DNA of 64,000 nucleotides, from assembly GCF_026625725.1 (NCBI RefSeq), contig NZ_CP113060.1, positions 2,300,001 to 2,364,000 on the forward strand. The letters are read 5' to 3'. Every line of letters starts with the position of its first letter. The first letter of the stretch is position 1. This DNA is from Pseudomonas sp. SL4(2022). Its GTDB lineage: Bacteria; Pseudomonadota; Gammaproteobacteria; Pseudomonadales; Pseudomonadaceae. The position numbers and the translations under genes are program-made. The notes under the pieces are model-generated. The model did not search any database, was not told the DNA's origin, and was given only the letters and a program-made list of their open reading frames with translations. Shown here piece by piece: positions 34,782 through 43,481 of the stretch.

Positions 34782-35386
34782 TCTGCTAAAACCGCAGCCG
34801 ATAGCTCGGCCATGGGAAAGCGTCCGGCAATCTCCATTTGCCGCAACAGGCGGGCAAAGTGCTTGAGGTTGCGTGCCGCTTTGGCTTTTGACAGCGATCG
34901 ACGGTGAAAGGCCAGATCGGCAACATCAATTAGTCCCAAGGTGTTTTGTGGGGTCAGCACGATGTTGCCCAAGTGGAGTGAGCGGAAGTAAATCCCTTTT
35001 CTGTGAAGCTCGCGGATGAAGTCACAGAGAGCCGGCAGGCGCGTGATAAAACTTTCGGGATTCTGCAGGTACAGCTCCTTGAGCGTCTGGCCTGGAAGCG
35101 GTGTATAGAGAACGGCACTGAGCTGCTTTTCCGCAAAGGTGTACAGCGTGATAGGCGTTAGCGTTGGAATGCCTAGTTCAGCCAAGCGTTCTGCGTTTTG
35201 ATAGAAGCGTGCGGAATACGGCCTGAGCAGGGCTGAGGAAATCAAGCGTTTGCGCCGGAAAAGCTTGAGGAAGTGGCCGTTGGCGAGGCGATAAACCTTG
35301 GGTCCCAGGCTGTCTTCTTCGAGCACTTTCGCGTCAGCGGTCAGTGTTGCCAATGCGCTATCGTTCAGGTGTTTCGTGCTGAGCAT
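34778..35386 (-). CDS. Small LPS-core kinase-like protein (PA4998-like)
   Basis: A 202-residue kinase-fold protein. The N-lobe lysine appears as GHFLKLFRRKR. The catalytic loop reads GIYFRSLHLGNIVL: the HxD Asp is not in the usual place, while Asn and the later Asp in GLIDVADL are kept. Activity is therefore uncertain. There are two adjacent ATG codons (35389 and 35386); AAAGGA is better spaced for the second. It is the downstream gene of an inverted two-gene unit with the GT-A transferase at 35402 and is convergent with the GT4 gene. Confidence 0.72.
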   Translation of the reverse strand: MLSTKHLNDSALATLTADAKVLEEDSLGPKVYRLANGHFLKLFRRKRLISSALLRPYSARFYQNAERLAELGIPTLTPITLYTFAEKQLSAVLYTPLPGQTLKELYLQNPESFITRLPALCDFIRELHRKGIYFRSLHLGNIVLTPQNTLGLIDVADLAFHRRSLSKAKAARNLKHFARLLRQMEIAGRFPMAELSAAVLAD

Positions 35387-35401
35387 CATGTGTCCTTTGC
35401 C

Positions 35402-36478
35402 TTATACGACTTGCTTGGAGGTGAGGCGGCCAAGCAGATGGGCGTGCAGGGTGGGGTGGTGGCGGCCTGCCAACAGCTTCAACAACGGATCAGCCAGCCA
35501 TAGCGTCATTTGTTCGGCGCTAAGCGGTTTTCCCAGTCGCTCCTCAATATTGACTAATGCTTTGTCCCACCAAGCGGTGGCGCAGGCGCGATCAAACTCG
35601 TTTGAGTAGTCATGGCACCCATAAAGCAGCTCTCGTATAAATTGTCTGCGTTCTTTGGCGATTAGAGCCGTCACCGCTTTTTGCCAGCCCCGGTAAGGTT
35701 GTGGTGGTCGTGGTAAGCGATCATTCACAAGTAGTACATCTGCGCGTGCGGCTGTGCTTAGCGGTTCACCGTGGTGTTTAGTGTGCCATGCTTGGATCTT
35801 GGCTCTGAACTGAGCCTTGCGGCTCCAGTAGTGGTGTATGAGGTCGGTGCAGGCGCCGAGTTGCAGCGTGCCATGTGCTGCCAGAGCCAAGCAAAGCTCC
35901 TCCAGCGTGTAGAGTTCCGGAGCTAGAGGGCGCAGGTCATCCATCAATCTAATGGAGTGTTCAAGAATGCCCTTGTCGGCCGTGGTCAGGCCGATCACCC
36001 CAGAGTTTGTTTGGCGTAAGCTTGCTTCCAAAAGCCCAACCTGTCTGATGTGGGCGATTGACTGGCTTGGAAGCGATGGTGATTCTCCCAGCGGTGCCCC
36101 GATAGCATTGCAGAGCAGGCGACCACCGGTAACGCGTGCCAGCAATATATCCGGTGACGCTCGGAAGAACGTGTCCGTGTCAATCAGCACAGCTTTTTCA
36201 TACTCATTGAGTACGCTAAGCAATGCAGCATGCTTGATTCTGAAATGGTAGTGATGAGGGCCATCCCAGGTCGGATCTATGACGTGCGTGGTGACCGGCA
36301 GTTTTGCGTAAAACTGAGGGTCGTCGGTGAACACTTGGATATCGAACTGGCGAGCGTCTGTGTGAGCGGTTGAGTGGGCGAGTGCACTGACGATGCTGAA
36401 AACCGCCTCGCGTTGATAGATGTCTGTGCCGAAGGCGAGATAGACAAGTTGTGGCGTGCTCTTCATTGCGTCAGGCAT
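35402..36478 (-). CDS. Putative GT-A glycosyltransferase (DxD motif), paralogue of the gene at 31535
   Basis: A 358-residue protein. PQLVYLAFG, YQREAVFSIVSAL, AVLIDTDTFFRASP (DxD near residue 100) and TNSGVIGL repeat, in the same order, the blocks of the protein at 31535. It lies on the opposite strand, starts about 80 bases from the divergent waaL-like gene and is followed after 15 bases by the small kinase gene. No strong ribosome site is visible before the ATG at 36478; ATG at 36466 is an alternative. Probably a core sugar transferase, of unknown specificity. Confidence 0.7.
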   Translation of the reverse strand: MPDAMKSTPQLVYLAFGTDIYQREAVFSIVSALAHSTAHTDARQFDIQVFTDDPQFYAKLPVTTHVIDPTWDGPHHYHFRIKHAALLSVLNEYEKAVLIDTDTFFRASPDILLARVTGGRLLCNAIGAPLGESPSLPSQSIAHIRQVGLLEASLRQTNSGVIGLTTADKGILEHSIRLMDDLRPLAPELYTLEELCLALAAHGTLQLGACTDLIHHYWSRKAQFRAKIQAWHTKHHGEPLSTAARADVLLVNDRLPRPPQPYRGWQKAVTALIAKERRQFIRELLYGCHDYSNEFDRACATAWWDKALVNIEERLGKPLSAEQMTLWLADPLLKLLAGRHHPTLHAHLLGRLTSKQVV

Positions 36479-36559
36479 CGAATGGTAGATAAAGCATAGA
36501 ATACCCCTTTTTCAGGCTGAGCCGCCCGCTGTGTGCACGGGCGTTGGGAGTAGATGTTG

Positions 36560-37744
36560 ATGTTGAGAATGCAGGCGACAGGAATAATGTTGCTGATAAC
36601 CTGTGGCTATTTGTGGTTTCTAATGGGGATTGCATGGGCACCGAGCAATAAGATTTATCAGCAAGCGTTAGTAGCCTTGCTCTGGCTGCCGGGCATTCTG
36701 GCAATGTTTATCTTTCATCGACGTTTGCTTGATATATGGTGCAGCAGTCGGGTGTTCTGTTCGTTTTTATTGCTTTTCTTGGGCTGGGCTGCGCTGAGTA
36801 CCTTGTGGACTGGTGCGGATGAGCCGCTGCGAGAATTGAAACGTGTTTTTTATGTAGGGCTTTTTCTTGTTTCTCTGGCGTTATTGTCTTCTCAGCACCC
36901 TGAGCGGATCTGGCAAGGGTTGGCTGTTGCCTTTGTAGGCTTGGCTCTTGCGTGTTTAGCGAGTATCTGCCTCTTTTATATCCGCGATATGCAGCCACTC
37001 ACTGCTCGGCTTTATGGCATCGGGCAGGTGGGGCATCCAATTCTTGGTGCCTATGTGATGGCGCTTGTGGTGATTTGGGGCGCACGGTTTAAACCTTCTG
37101 GCATCTGGCAGAGCCTTCTATGGGGGGCGCTGATGCTGTCTGCTTTAATGTTTATTCTGTTAGGCCAGAGTCGCGGGGCTACGCTGGCGTTAGTCGCGGG
37201 TATTTTTGCCTTGCTCTTACTTCGTGGCGGGCGCGCAGTGTGGGGCGGTAGCGCAGCAATCATACTTGTCTGCTGGGGGGCTTATGAATTGTTCGCGCCG
37301 TTGATTCTCGCGCGTGGTTTTTCGTATCGGCCAGAAATTTTCCAGGCCAGTCTCGATATGTTTATGCAAAATCCCTTACTCGGGTTAGGCGTCGGTACGG
37401 ATTATCGGGTTGTCACGTTCAACTATCCCGAGGGGTTCGATCACACACACAATGGCTTCACCCATGTTGCTGTTGAGTTGGGTTTTCCTGGCGTGGTTTT
37501 GTGGATCAGCGTGTGGTTGAGTGCCTTTCACACTGTTTGGCAGCGCCGCTTCTCCGCCGAAGGGCGGCTGGTATTCGGGACCTTGGTTGTGTCGCTGGCG
37601 GCACTTCAGTTCGATGCGGCCAGTCTATGGGGGACTCCAAGGGCTGAGTGGTTTGTCGTCTGGCTTCCTCTGGCCCTCACGCTTGCTCTCATCGCACAAC
37701 CGCAGAATGCTAGACTGCGGCCCGCCTGTATTGAAGTGAGCTGA
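36560..37744 (+). CDS. waaL: O-antigen ligase-like membrane protein (WaaL/Wzy_C family)
   Basis: A polytopic inner-membrane protein with about ten hydrophobic segments. Near residue 200 is LLGQSRGATLALVAG. A large periplasmic loop then carries RPEIFQASLDMFMQNPLLGLGVG and DHTHNGFTHVAVELGFPGVV, the arginine and histidine signature of the Wzy_C/WaaL ligase domain. It should join O-polysaccharide to lipid A-core in the periplasm. GGGAG is nine bases before the ATG at 36560; the first ATG (36554) is too close. It lies directly upstream of msbA, three bases away, with AT-richer codon use than the flanking genes. Confidence 0.82.
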   Translation: MLRMQATGIMLLITCGYLWFLMGIAWAPSNKIYQQALVALLWLPGILAMFIFHRRLLDIWCSSRVFCSFLLLFLGWAALSTLWTGADEPLRELKRVFYVGLFLVSLALLSSQHPERIWQGLAVAFVGLALACLASICLFYIRDMQPLTARLYGIGQVGHPILGAYVMALVVIWGARFKPSGIWQSLLWGALMLSALMFILLGQSRGATLALVAGIFALLLLRGGRAVWGGSAAIILVCWGAYELFAPLILARGFSYRPEIFQASLDMFMQNPLLGLGVGTDYRVVTFNYPEGFDHTHNGFTHVAVELGFPGVVLWISVWLSAFHTVWQRRFSAEGRLVFGTLVVSLAALQFDAASLWGTPRAEWFVVWLPLALTLALIAQPQNARLRPACIEVS

Positions 37745-37747
37745 TTC

Positions 37748-39586
37748 ATGAGTGATGTGAGAGATGACGTGGCCCAGCCAAGCAGTCTGAAAATATACCT
37801 TCGGTTACTGGGATACGTTAAGCCGTACATCGGTATGTTTTTGATCAGTATCTTCGGATTTCTGATCTTCGCCTCCACTCAGCCAATGCTTGGTTACATC
37901 CTGAAGTTCTTCGTGGATGGCCTCAATAATTCGAATGTTGGGCTTTTTGCCGGGGTTCCGTGGGTGCAGGCACATGCCCCTTGGCTTGCAGAGCTTAAAT
38001 TGCTGCAGGCTGTTCCCCTGCTTATTGTGCTTATCGCACTCTGGCAGGGCATTGGTTCGTTTCTCGGCAACTTTTACCTCGCAAAAGTTTCCATGGGGCT
38101 GGTTCAAGACCTGCGTATCGCGTTGTTCAATAATCTTCTGACGTTGCCCAATCGCTATTTCGATAGCCATAACTCAGGTCACCTGATTTCCAGAATTACT
38201 TACAACGTAACCATGGTCACTGGTGCTGCTACGGATGCCATCAAAGTGGTGGTGCGTGAGGGAATGACGGTGGTCTTTCTCTTTGCAACCTTGCTATGGA
38301 TGAACTGGAAGCTGACGTTGGTCATGGTTGCGATATTGCCGATCATTGGACTAATGGTATCCAGCACCAGCAAGAAATTTCGTAAACAAAGCAAGAAGAT
38401 CCAAGTGGCGATGGGGGATGTCACTCATGTGGCTTCGGAAACCATTCAGGGCTATCGAGTCGTCCGTAGTTTTGGCGGCGAACGTTATGAGCAGCAACGG
38501 TTCCAGGCCGCCAGTGAGGATAATCGCCTCAAGCAGCTGAAAATGGTTAAAACAGGTGCGGTCTACACCCCTTCGCTGCAATTGGTGATCTACAGCGCCA
38601 TGGCCGTGTTGATGTTCCTGGTTCTGTTGTTGCGCGGTGATGCCAGTGCGGGCGATTTAGTTGCGTACATCACGCTGGCTGGTCTTTTGCCGAAGCCGAT
38701 TCGTCAGCTGTCGGAGGTCAGTTCGACTATCCAGAAAGGGGTGGCCGGTGCCGAGAGTATTTTCGAGCAGTTGGATGAGCCCTCGGAGGTCGATGTAGGC
38801 ATTCAGGAGCGTGAGCGAGTCACTGGGCGTCTGCAGGTCAGCAATCTCAGCTTCCAGTATCCGACGAGTGAAAAGCCGGTGCTCAACAATATTTCTTTTG
38901 TTGCCGAACCCGGTCAGATGGTGGCGCTTGTGGGGCGTTCGGGCAGCGGCAAATCCACGCTGGCGAGTCTGATTCCGCGTTTCTACCACCATGAGCAAGG
39001 CCAAATTCTGCTCGATGACCTGGATGTAGAGGAGTACAGGCTGCGTAATCTGCGTCGCCATATTGCTCTGGTGACCCAGCATGTCACGTTGTTCAATGAC
39101 ACCGTGCGCAACAATATTGCGTATGGCGATTTGATCGAGGCGCCCTTGGAGGCTGTCAAGCGTGCCGCTGAGGACGCTTACGCTGCCGAGTTTATCGAGA
39201 AGATGCCACAGGGCTACGACACGCTGGTGGGCGAGAACGGTGTGCTGCTCTCGGGTGGCCAGCGTCAACGCTTGGCAATTGCTCGTGCGCTGCTCAAAGA
39301 TGCGCCGTTGTTGATTCTCGATGAAGCCACTTCGGCGCTGGACACCGAGTCCGAACGGCATATTCAAGCCGCACTGGACAAGGTGGTTGAGGGGCGCACC
39401 ACCATCGTGATTGCCCATCGCTTGAGTACGATCGAGAAAGCTGACCTGATTCTGGTCATGGAGCAAGGCGAAATTGTTGAGCGCGGCACCCATGTGCAGT
39501 TATTAGCGCTCAACGGTTACTACGCGCGTCTGCATGCCCGCGATTTTGCGGATGATGCTGACCTGCATGCTGAGCCGAGTGCCTGA
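37748..39586 (+). CDS. msbA: Lipid A-core flippase MsbA (ABC transporter, fused permease-ATPase)
   Basis: ATP-driven export of lipid A-core across the inner membrane. The first 330 residues form the six-helix permease domain. The ATPase domain follows with Walker A GRSGSGKST near residue 400, signature LSGGQRQRLAIARALL near 500, Walker B PLLILDEATSALD and the switch histidine in IVIAHRLSTIEKADLI. Length (612 aa) is a little above the E. coli enzyme. Its stop overlaps the mig-14 start, so the two are coupled. Placement next to the ligase and the core genes supports the role. Confidence 0.94.
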   Translation: MSDVRDDVAQPSSLKIYLRLLGYVKPYIGMFLISIFGFLIFASTQPMLGYILKFFVDGLNNSNVGLFAGVPWVQAHAPWLAELKLLQAVPLLIVLIALWQGIGSFLGNFYLAKVSMGLVQDLRIALFNNLLTLPNRYFDSHNSGHLISRITYNVTMVTGAATDAIKVVVREGMTVVFLFATLLWMNWKLTLVMVAILPIIGLMVSSTSKKFRKQSKKIQVAMGDVTHVASETIQGYRVVRSFGGERYEQQRFQAASEDNRLKQLKMVKTGAVYTPSLQLVIYSAMAVLMFLVLLLRGDASAGDLVAYITLAGLLPKPIRQLSEVSSTIQKGVAGAESIFEQLDEPSEVDVGIQERERVTGRLQVSNLSFQYPTSEKPVLNNISFVAEPGQMVALVGRSGSGKSTLASLIPRFYHHEQGQILLDDLDVEEYRLRNLRRHIALVTQHVTLFNDTVRNNIAYGDLIEAPLEAVKRAAEDAYAAEFIEKMPQGYDTLVGENGVLLSGGQRQRLAIARALLKDAPLLILDEATSALDTESERHIQAALDKVVEGRTTIVIAHRLSTIEKADLILVMEQGEIVERGTHVQLLALNGYYARLHARDFADDADLHAEPSA

Positions 39587-40482
39587 TGCTCAGTCATTGG
39601 CGCGCTTGGCGCGAGCGAGGCTGGACGGTCATCGAGGCATCTGAGTACGCCGCCGCCTGGCAACGTTTTGGCGGCAGTGTGGCCACGCATCCGCAGGTGG
39701 TCGAGCGGCTGGCTGGCTTGACGGGCCTGCCGGTGCGTTATCTCGGCTGGTTCGCGGGTGGCGAGTTGCAGGCGGCGATTCCGACCTGGGGACGGCATCT
39801 GGCGCTGTCCAAGGATGTGCTCAAGCAGCAGGGCAAGCGCGGCCTGTTCGACCTTGGCAATGCCGAGTTGATTCTTCCGGCAGCGCCCTCGGTCAGCGTC
39901 CCGCTGCGCCATCGCGGTCGGTATATTTCCAGGCTCAATGCCGATGCGATCAGCACCCTGCGTGAGCAGCCCGAAGGGTTGGCTCTGGCCCGTGAACCTG
40001 AGGAATACAGCAAGAAATTTCGCTACAACCAGCGCCGTGAGCAGCGGTTATTGGAAGAGGCCGGCGGGGTGATTCGGCCCATGCTCGAGCTTTGCGCTGC
40101 CGAGCAGGCGCTGATTTATGCCGATCTGTTCCAGCGTCGCTGGGGTTTTGAGGCCACCGGCAAGGCGCATTTGGCCGAGGTGTTCAGCCTGATGCGCGAC
40201 TTTATGACCGGCTCGCTGATCTACTTGAGTGATCAACCCGTGGCGATTCAAGTGTTGTACCGCGTCGAAGCGCCGCAGTGGGTCAGCTTGGAATACATCA
40301 ATGGCGGAGTGGACCCGCAAAACCGCGAGTTCAGCCCTGGCAGCGTGTTGAGTTTTATCAATACGCAGGCCGCCTGGAGCGAAGCTCGCGCGCTGGGCAA
40401 ACCATTGCGCTATTCCTTCGGCCGGGCTGACCGCGAATATAAAGACCGCTGGTGCAACCGCGTCGCGGTTTATCAGGTTTGA
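39586..40482 (+). CDS. mig-14: Mig-14 family protein (antimicrobial-peptide resistance)
   Basis: A 298-residue protein with a GNAT-like acyltransferase fold of the FemAB/BioF2 type: EYSKKFRYNQRREQRLLEEAGG, YADLFQRRWGFEATGKAH, FMTGSLIYLSDQPVAIQVLYR, and a C-terminal RYSFGRADREYKDRWCNR. Mig-14 is inner-membrane associated and contributes to resistance to cationic peptides in Salmonella and P. aeruginosa. Its biochemical activity is not settled. It overlaps msbA by one base and is followed by dnpA two bases later. Confidence 0.88.
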   Translation: MLSHWRAWRERGWTVIEASEYAAAWQRFGGSVATHPQVVERLAGLTGLPVRYLGWFAGGELQAAIPTWGRHLALSKDVLKQQGKRGLFDLGNAELILPAAPSVSVPLRHRGRYISRLNADAISTLREQPEGLALAREPEEYSKKFRYNQRREQRLLEEAGGVIRPMLELCAAEQALIYADLFQRRWGFEATGKAHLAEVFSLMRDFMTGSLIYLSDQPVAIQVLYRVEAPQWVSLEYINGGVDPQNREFSPGSVLSFINTQAAWSEARALGKPLRYSFGRADREYKDRWCNRVAVYQV

Positions 40483-40484
40483 GT

Positions 40485-41885
40485 ATGTCAGCCCGTAAAC
40501 AGATCCTGCTCAAACGCCATCGCCGACAAAAGCGTATTGCCTTGCTGTTGGCCCTTATTGTCTTGGCGCTCGTCGGCGTGCTGGTCGCCTGGTGGTGGGT
40601 GCCGGTCCTCTTAGTGTTTGGCTGGGTCGCCCATGAGGCCTGGTTTGCCGATCACCTGTTTTATGCGCCCAGCGATGACTACAGCTACGCCTTTGCGCTG
40701 TCGGGCCGCGCCATTAACGGTCGTATTGATGTCGGTTGCGTGAGGCTGGACGGTGAGGTGGAGGCGGCTGATACCCTGATTCTGCAGGTGCAGATAAACG
40801 CCAATTGGCTAGGTCGTTGGTTCGATCCTTATGTGCGGATTGGCAATGACCGTCAGGACTTTGAGCGGGGCGTGAAGGGGCGGCGCTACCTGAATCTGTC
40901 CGGACAGGGCGAACTACTGGTGCAGGGCAAGTTGTCTGTGCGTAGTCGCTTTTGTCGCCTCGATTCGCTTGTCACGCTTTATGCGCAGCGCAACCCGGAC
41001 TACGCCGAGCGGCGCTTGATGATTGTCGCGCCGCACGCCGACGACGCTGAACTGGCCGCTTTTGGCCTGTACAGCCGGGCGCGCGAGGTCAGCATCCTTA
41101 CCCTCACGCAGGGCGAAATCGAAGCCGAGGCTTATCAGCCCCTCGGGCTGGAGCAAGCGGCTGCCGCTCAGCTCAAGGGCCGTTTGCGCGCCTGGGACAG
41201 CCTGGCGGTGCCGCTGTGGGGCGGTGTGCCGCAAAGCCAGTGCCTGCAGCTGGGCTATTACTGCCTGCAGCTACCAGCGATGCAGGCGCAGCCTGAGCAG
41301 GCGTTCGGTTCGCGGGAGTCCGGTGAAACGGATATTCGTAGCGTGCGGGGGAACAATGCCCTGCCCTTGCCCGGTGATGCCGATGGTGTGCCCAGCTGGC
41401 GCAATCTGCTGGCGGATCTGGTGGCTGCGCTTGAGCATTACCAGCCCGAGGTTGTTGTCACCCCGCATCCGCAATTGGACCCGCACAGCGACCACGTTGC
41501 CAGCACCCAAGCGCTGCTAGACGCGATTGAGCTTAGTGGCTGGAAGCCGAAAACCCTGCTGCTGTATGCCAACCACCTGCACGACAACGACCGCTGGCCC
41601 ATGGGACCGGCGGGTTTTGGCATCGCGTTGCCGCCGGCCATTGAGGCGCTACCGGCTGATGGGCTGTGGAGCCCGTGCCTGGATGCTGCGCAACAACTGG
41701 ATAAAGCCATGGCGCTGGCCATGCAGCACGATTTACAAGGCCCGTTGCCGCTTAAACGGCGTATCCGCCGCTGGATTCAGTATGTGTTGGTTGGGCGGCG
41801 CTGGCCGGCCACCGGTGAAGATGAATTCTTCCGCAAGGCGGTGCGCCGCCATGAACTGTTCTGGGTGCGCACGCTCGGCGGTTAG
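40485..41885 (+). CDS. dnpA: PIG-L family de-N-acetylase, DnpA-like
   Basis: A 466-residue protein. The ATG at 40485 gives MSARKQILLKRHRRQKRIA followed by a hydrophobic hairpin (about 20-60), so it is membrane anchored. The PIG-L/LmbE zinc site is seen as VAPHADDAELAAFG near residue 180 and HPQLDPHSDHVAST near 330. In P. aeruginosa DnpA sits beside mig-14 in the LPS locus and is linked to fluoroquinolone persistence; a sugar de-N-acetylase acting on the core is plausible. Here the mig-14/dnpA pair lies between msbA and hldE, not before the core transferases as I recall for PAO1. Confidence 0.85.
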   Translation: MSARKQILLKRHRRQKRIALLLALIVLALVGVLVAWWWVPVLLVFGWVAHEAWFADHLFYAPSDDYSYAFALSGRAINGRIDVGCVRLDGEVEAADTLILQVQINANWLGRWFDPYVRIGNDRQDFERGVKGRRYLNLSGQGELLVQGKLSVRSRFCRLDSLVTLYAQRNPDYAERRLMIVAPHADDAELAAFGLYSRAREVSILTLTQGEIEAEAYQPLGLEQAAAAQLKGRLRAWDSLAVPLWGGVPQSQCLQLGYYCLQLPAMQAQPEQAFGSRESGETDIRSVRGNNALPLPGDADGVPSWRNLLADLVAALEHYQPEVVVTPHPQLDPHSDHVASTQALLDAIELSGWKPKTLLLYANHLHDNDRWPMGPAGFGIALPPAIEALPADGLWSPCLDAAQQLDKAMALAMQHDLQGPLPLKRRIRRWIQYVLVGRRWPATGEDEFFRKAVRRHELFWVRTLGG

Positions 41886-41949
41886 CCAGCGCAGTGGCCT
41901 GCCAATGTTATGATCCCCGGCAATCTGTTCTGCCGTTTCTGGAGTGTTT

Positions 41950-43371
41950 ATGAAAGTGTCCATGCCGCGTTTCGACCAGGCCGCCGTTTTGGTGGTGGGC
42001 GATGTCATGCTCGATCGTTATTGGCATGGCGGCACCTCGCGGATATCTCCGGAAGCACCGGTGCCCGTGGTCAAGGTCGAGCAGATCGAAGACCGTCCGG
42101 GCGGCGCGGCCAACGTCGCGCTGAACATTGCCGCCCTCGGCGCGCCGGCCACCTTACTCGGTGTGACCGGTGAGGATGAAGCCGCCGCAAGCCTGCGCAA
42201 CAGCCTGCAGGCGGTTGGCGTGAAGACCTTCTTCCAGACGATCAAAGACCAGCCGACCATCGTCAAATTACGGGTGATGAGCCGTCATCAGCAGCTTTTG
42301 CGCATGGATTTCGAAGAGCCGTTCCGCACCGACAGCGCCGCCCTGGCCGCCAGCGTCGAAGCGCAGTTGGACGGCATCAAGGTGCTGATTCTCTCGGATT
42401 ACGGCAAGGGCGCGCTGCAGAACCATCAGGCGCTGGTACAACTGGCGCGCCGCAAAGGCATTGCTGTGCTGGCCGATCCCAAAGGTAAAGACTTCTCCAT
42501 CTACCGTGGTGCCAGTCTGATTACGCCGAACCTGCACGAGTTCGAAACCATTGTCGGCCATTGCCGTGATGAAGCCGAACTGGTGGCCAAGGGCGCGGCA
42601 CTCATGGCGGAGCTGGAGTTGGGCGCGCTGCTGGTGACCCGTGGCGAGCATGGCATGACCTTGCTACGCCCCGCGCACCCGGCGCTGCACCTGCCGGCGC
42701 GTGCCCGTGAAGTATTCGATGTGACCGGTGCCGGTGATACGGTGATTTCCACCTTGGCGGCCAGCCTGGCGGCGGGCGAAGAGCTGCCAAATGCCGTCGC
42801 TTTAGCCAATCTGGCTGCCGGTATTGTGGTCGGTAAGCTGGGCACTGCTGCCATCAGCGCGCCGGAACTGCGCCGCGCGATCCAGCGTGATGCCGGCTCC
42901 GAGCGTGGTGTGCTGAGCTTGGATCAACTGCTACTGGCCATCGAAGACGCCCGCGCCCATGGCGAGAAGATTGTCTTCACCAATGGCTGCTTCGACATTC
43001 TGCATGCCGGCCATGTCACCTATCTGGAACAGGCGCGCGCGCAAGGCGATCGACTGGTGCTGGCGGTGAATGACGACGCGTCGGTCAGCCGCCTGAAAGG
43101 GCCGGGTCGGCCGATCAACGCCGTGGACCGCCGCATGGCCGTGCTGGCGGGGCTGGGTGCGGTGGATTGGGTGGTGAGCTTTGGCGAAGACACTCCGGAG
43201 AATCTCATTCGCGCGGTCAAGCCGGACGTGTTGGTCAAAGGCGGCGATTACGGTATTGAAGGTGTAGTCGGCGGCGATATTGTCCGCGCTTACGGCGGTG
43301 AAGTGCGCGTGCTGGGATTGGTGGAAAACAGCTCCACCACCGCGATTGTCGAGAAGATTCGCAGCAAGTAA
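41950..43371 (+). CDS. hldE: Bifunctional heptose 7-phosphate kinase / heptose 1-phosphate adenylyltransferase
   Basis: Supplies ADP-heptose for the LPS inner core. The N-terminal PfkB/ribokinase domain (about 1-320) has [22 protein letters not shown] and the anion-hole motif [13 protein letters not shown]. The C-terminal cytidylyltransferase-like domain (about 340-473) has [20 protein letters not shown] and [13 protein letters not shown]. The ATG at 41950 is six bases after TCTGGAG; the frame's earlier GTG lies on that site. 473 residues, normal. It ends the LPS locus and is followed by two strong hairpins. Confidence 0.97.
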   Translation: MKVSMPRFDQAAVLVVGDVMLDRYWHGGTSRISPEAPVPVVKVEQIEDRPGGAANVALNIAALGAPATLLGVTGEDEAAASLRNSLQAVGVKTFFQTIKDQPTIVKLRVMSRHQQLLRMDFEEPFRTDSAALAASVEAQLDGIKVLILSDYGKGALQNHQALVQLARRKGIAVLADPKGKDFSIYRGASLITPNLHEFETIVGHCRDEAELVAKGAALMAELELGALLVTRGEHGMTLLRPAHPALHLPARAREVFDVTGAGDTVISTLAASLAAGEELPNAVALANLAAGIVVGKLGTAAISAPELRRAIQRDAGSERGVLSLDQLLLAIEDARAHGEKIVFTNGCFDILHAGHVTYLEQARAQGDRLVLAVNDDASVSRLKGPGRPINAVDRRMAVLAGLGAVDWVVSFGEDTPENLIRAVKPDVLVKGGDYGIEGVVGGDIVRAYGGEVRVLGLVENSSTTAIVEKIRSK

Positions 43372-43382
43372 CCGTCCACACT

Positions 43383-43443
43383 GACTGGCTGCTTTGCCAG
43401 TCAAGCGCGTCGGCGCGGTCATAGGCGCTTGCCCTGACCGCGC
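43383..43443. other. Two adjacent hairpins after hldE
   Basis: The first is GACTGGC-TGCTTT-GCCAGTC at 43383-43402. The second has perfect nine-base arms GCGCGGTCA and TGACCGCGC at 43413-43421 and 43435-43443 with a 13-base loop. Neither is followed by a T run, so they are not canonical terminators. They separate the LPS locus from the acyl-CoA dehydrogenase pair and could be an mRNA-stabilising end, a factor-dependent terminator, or an operator for the next gene. Confidence 0.55.
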
Positions 43444-43481
43444 GCATGATCCGTGGCATCCCCCGCATGGAGTGAGATGCC

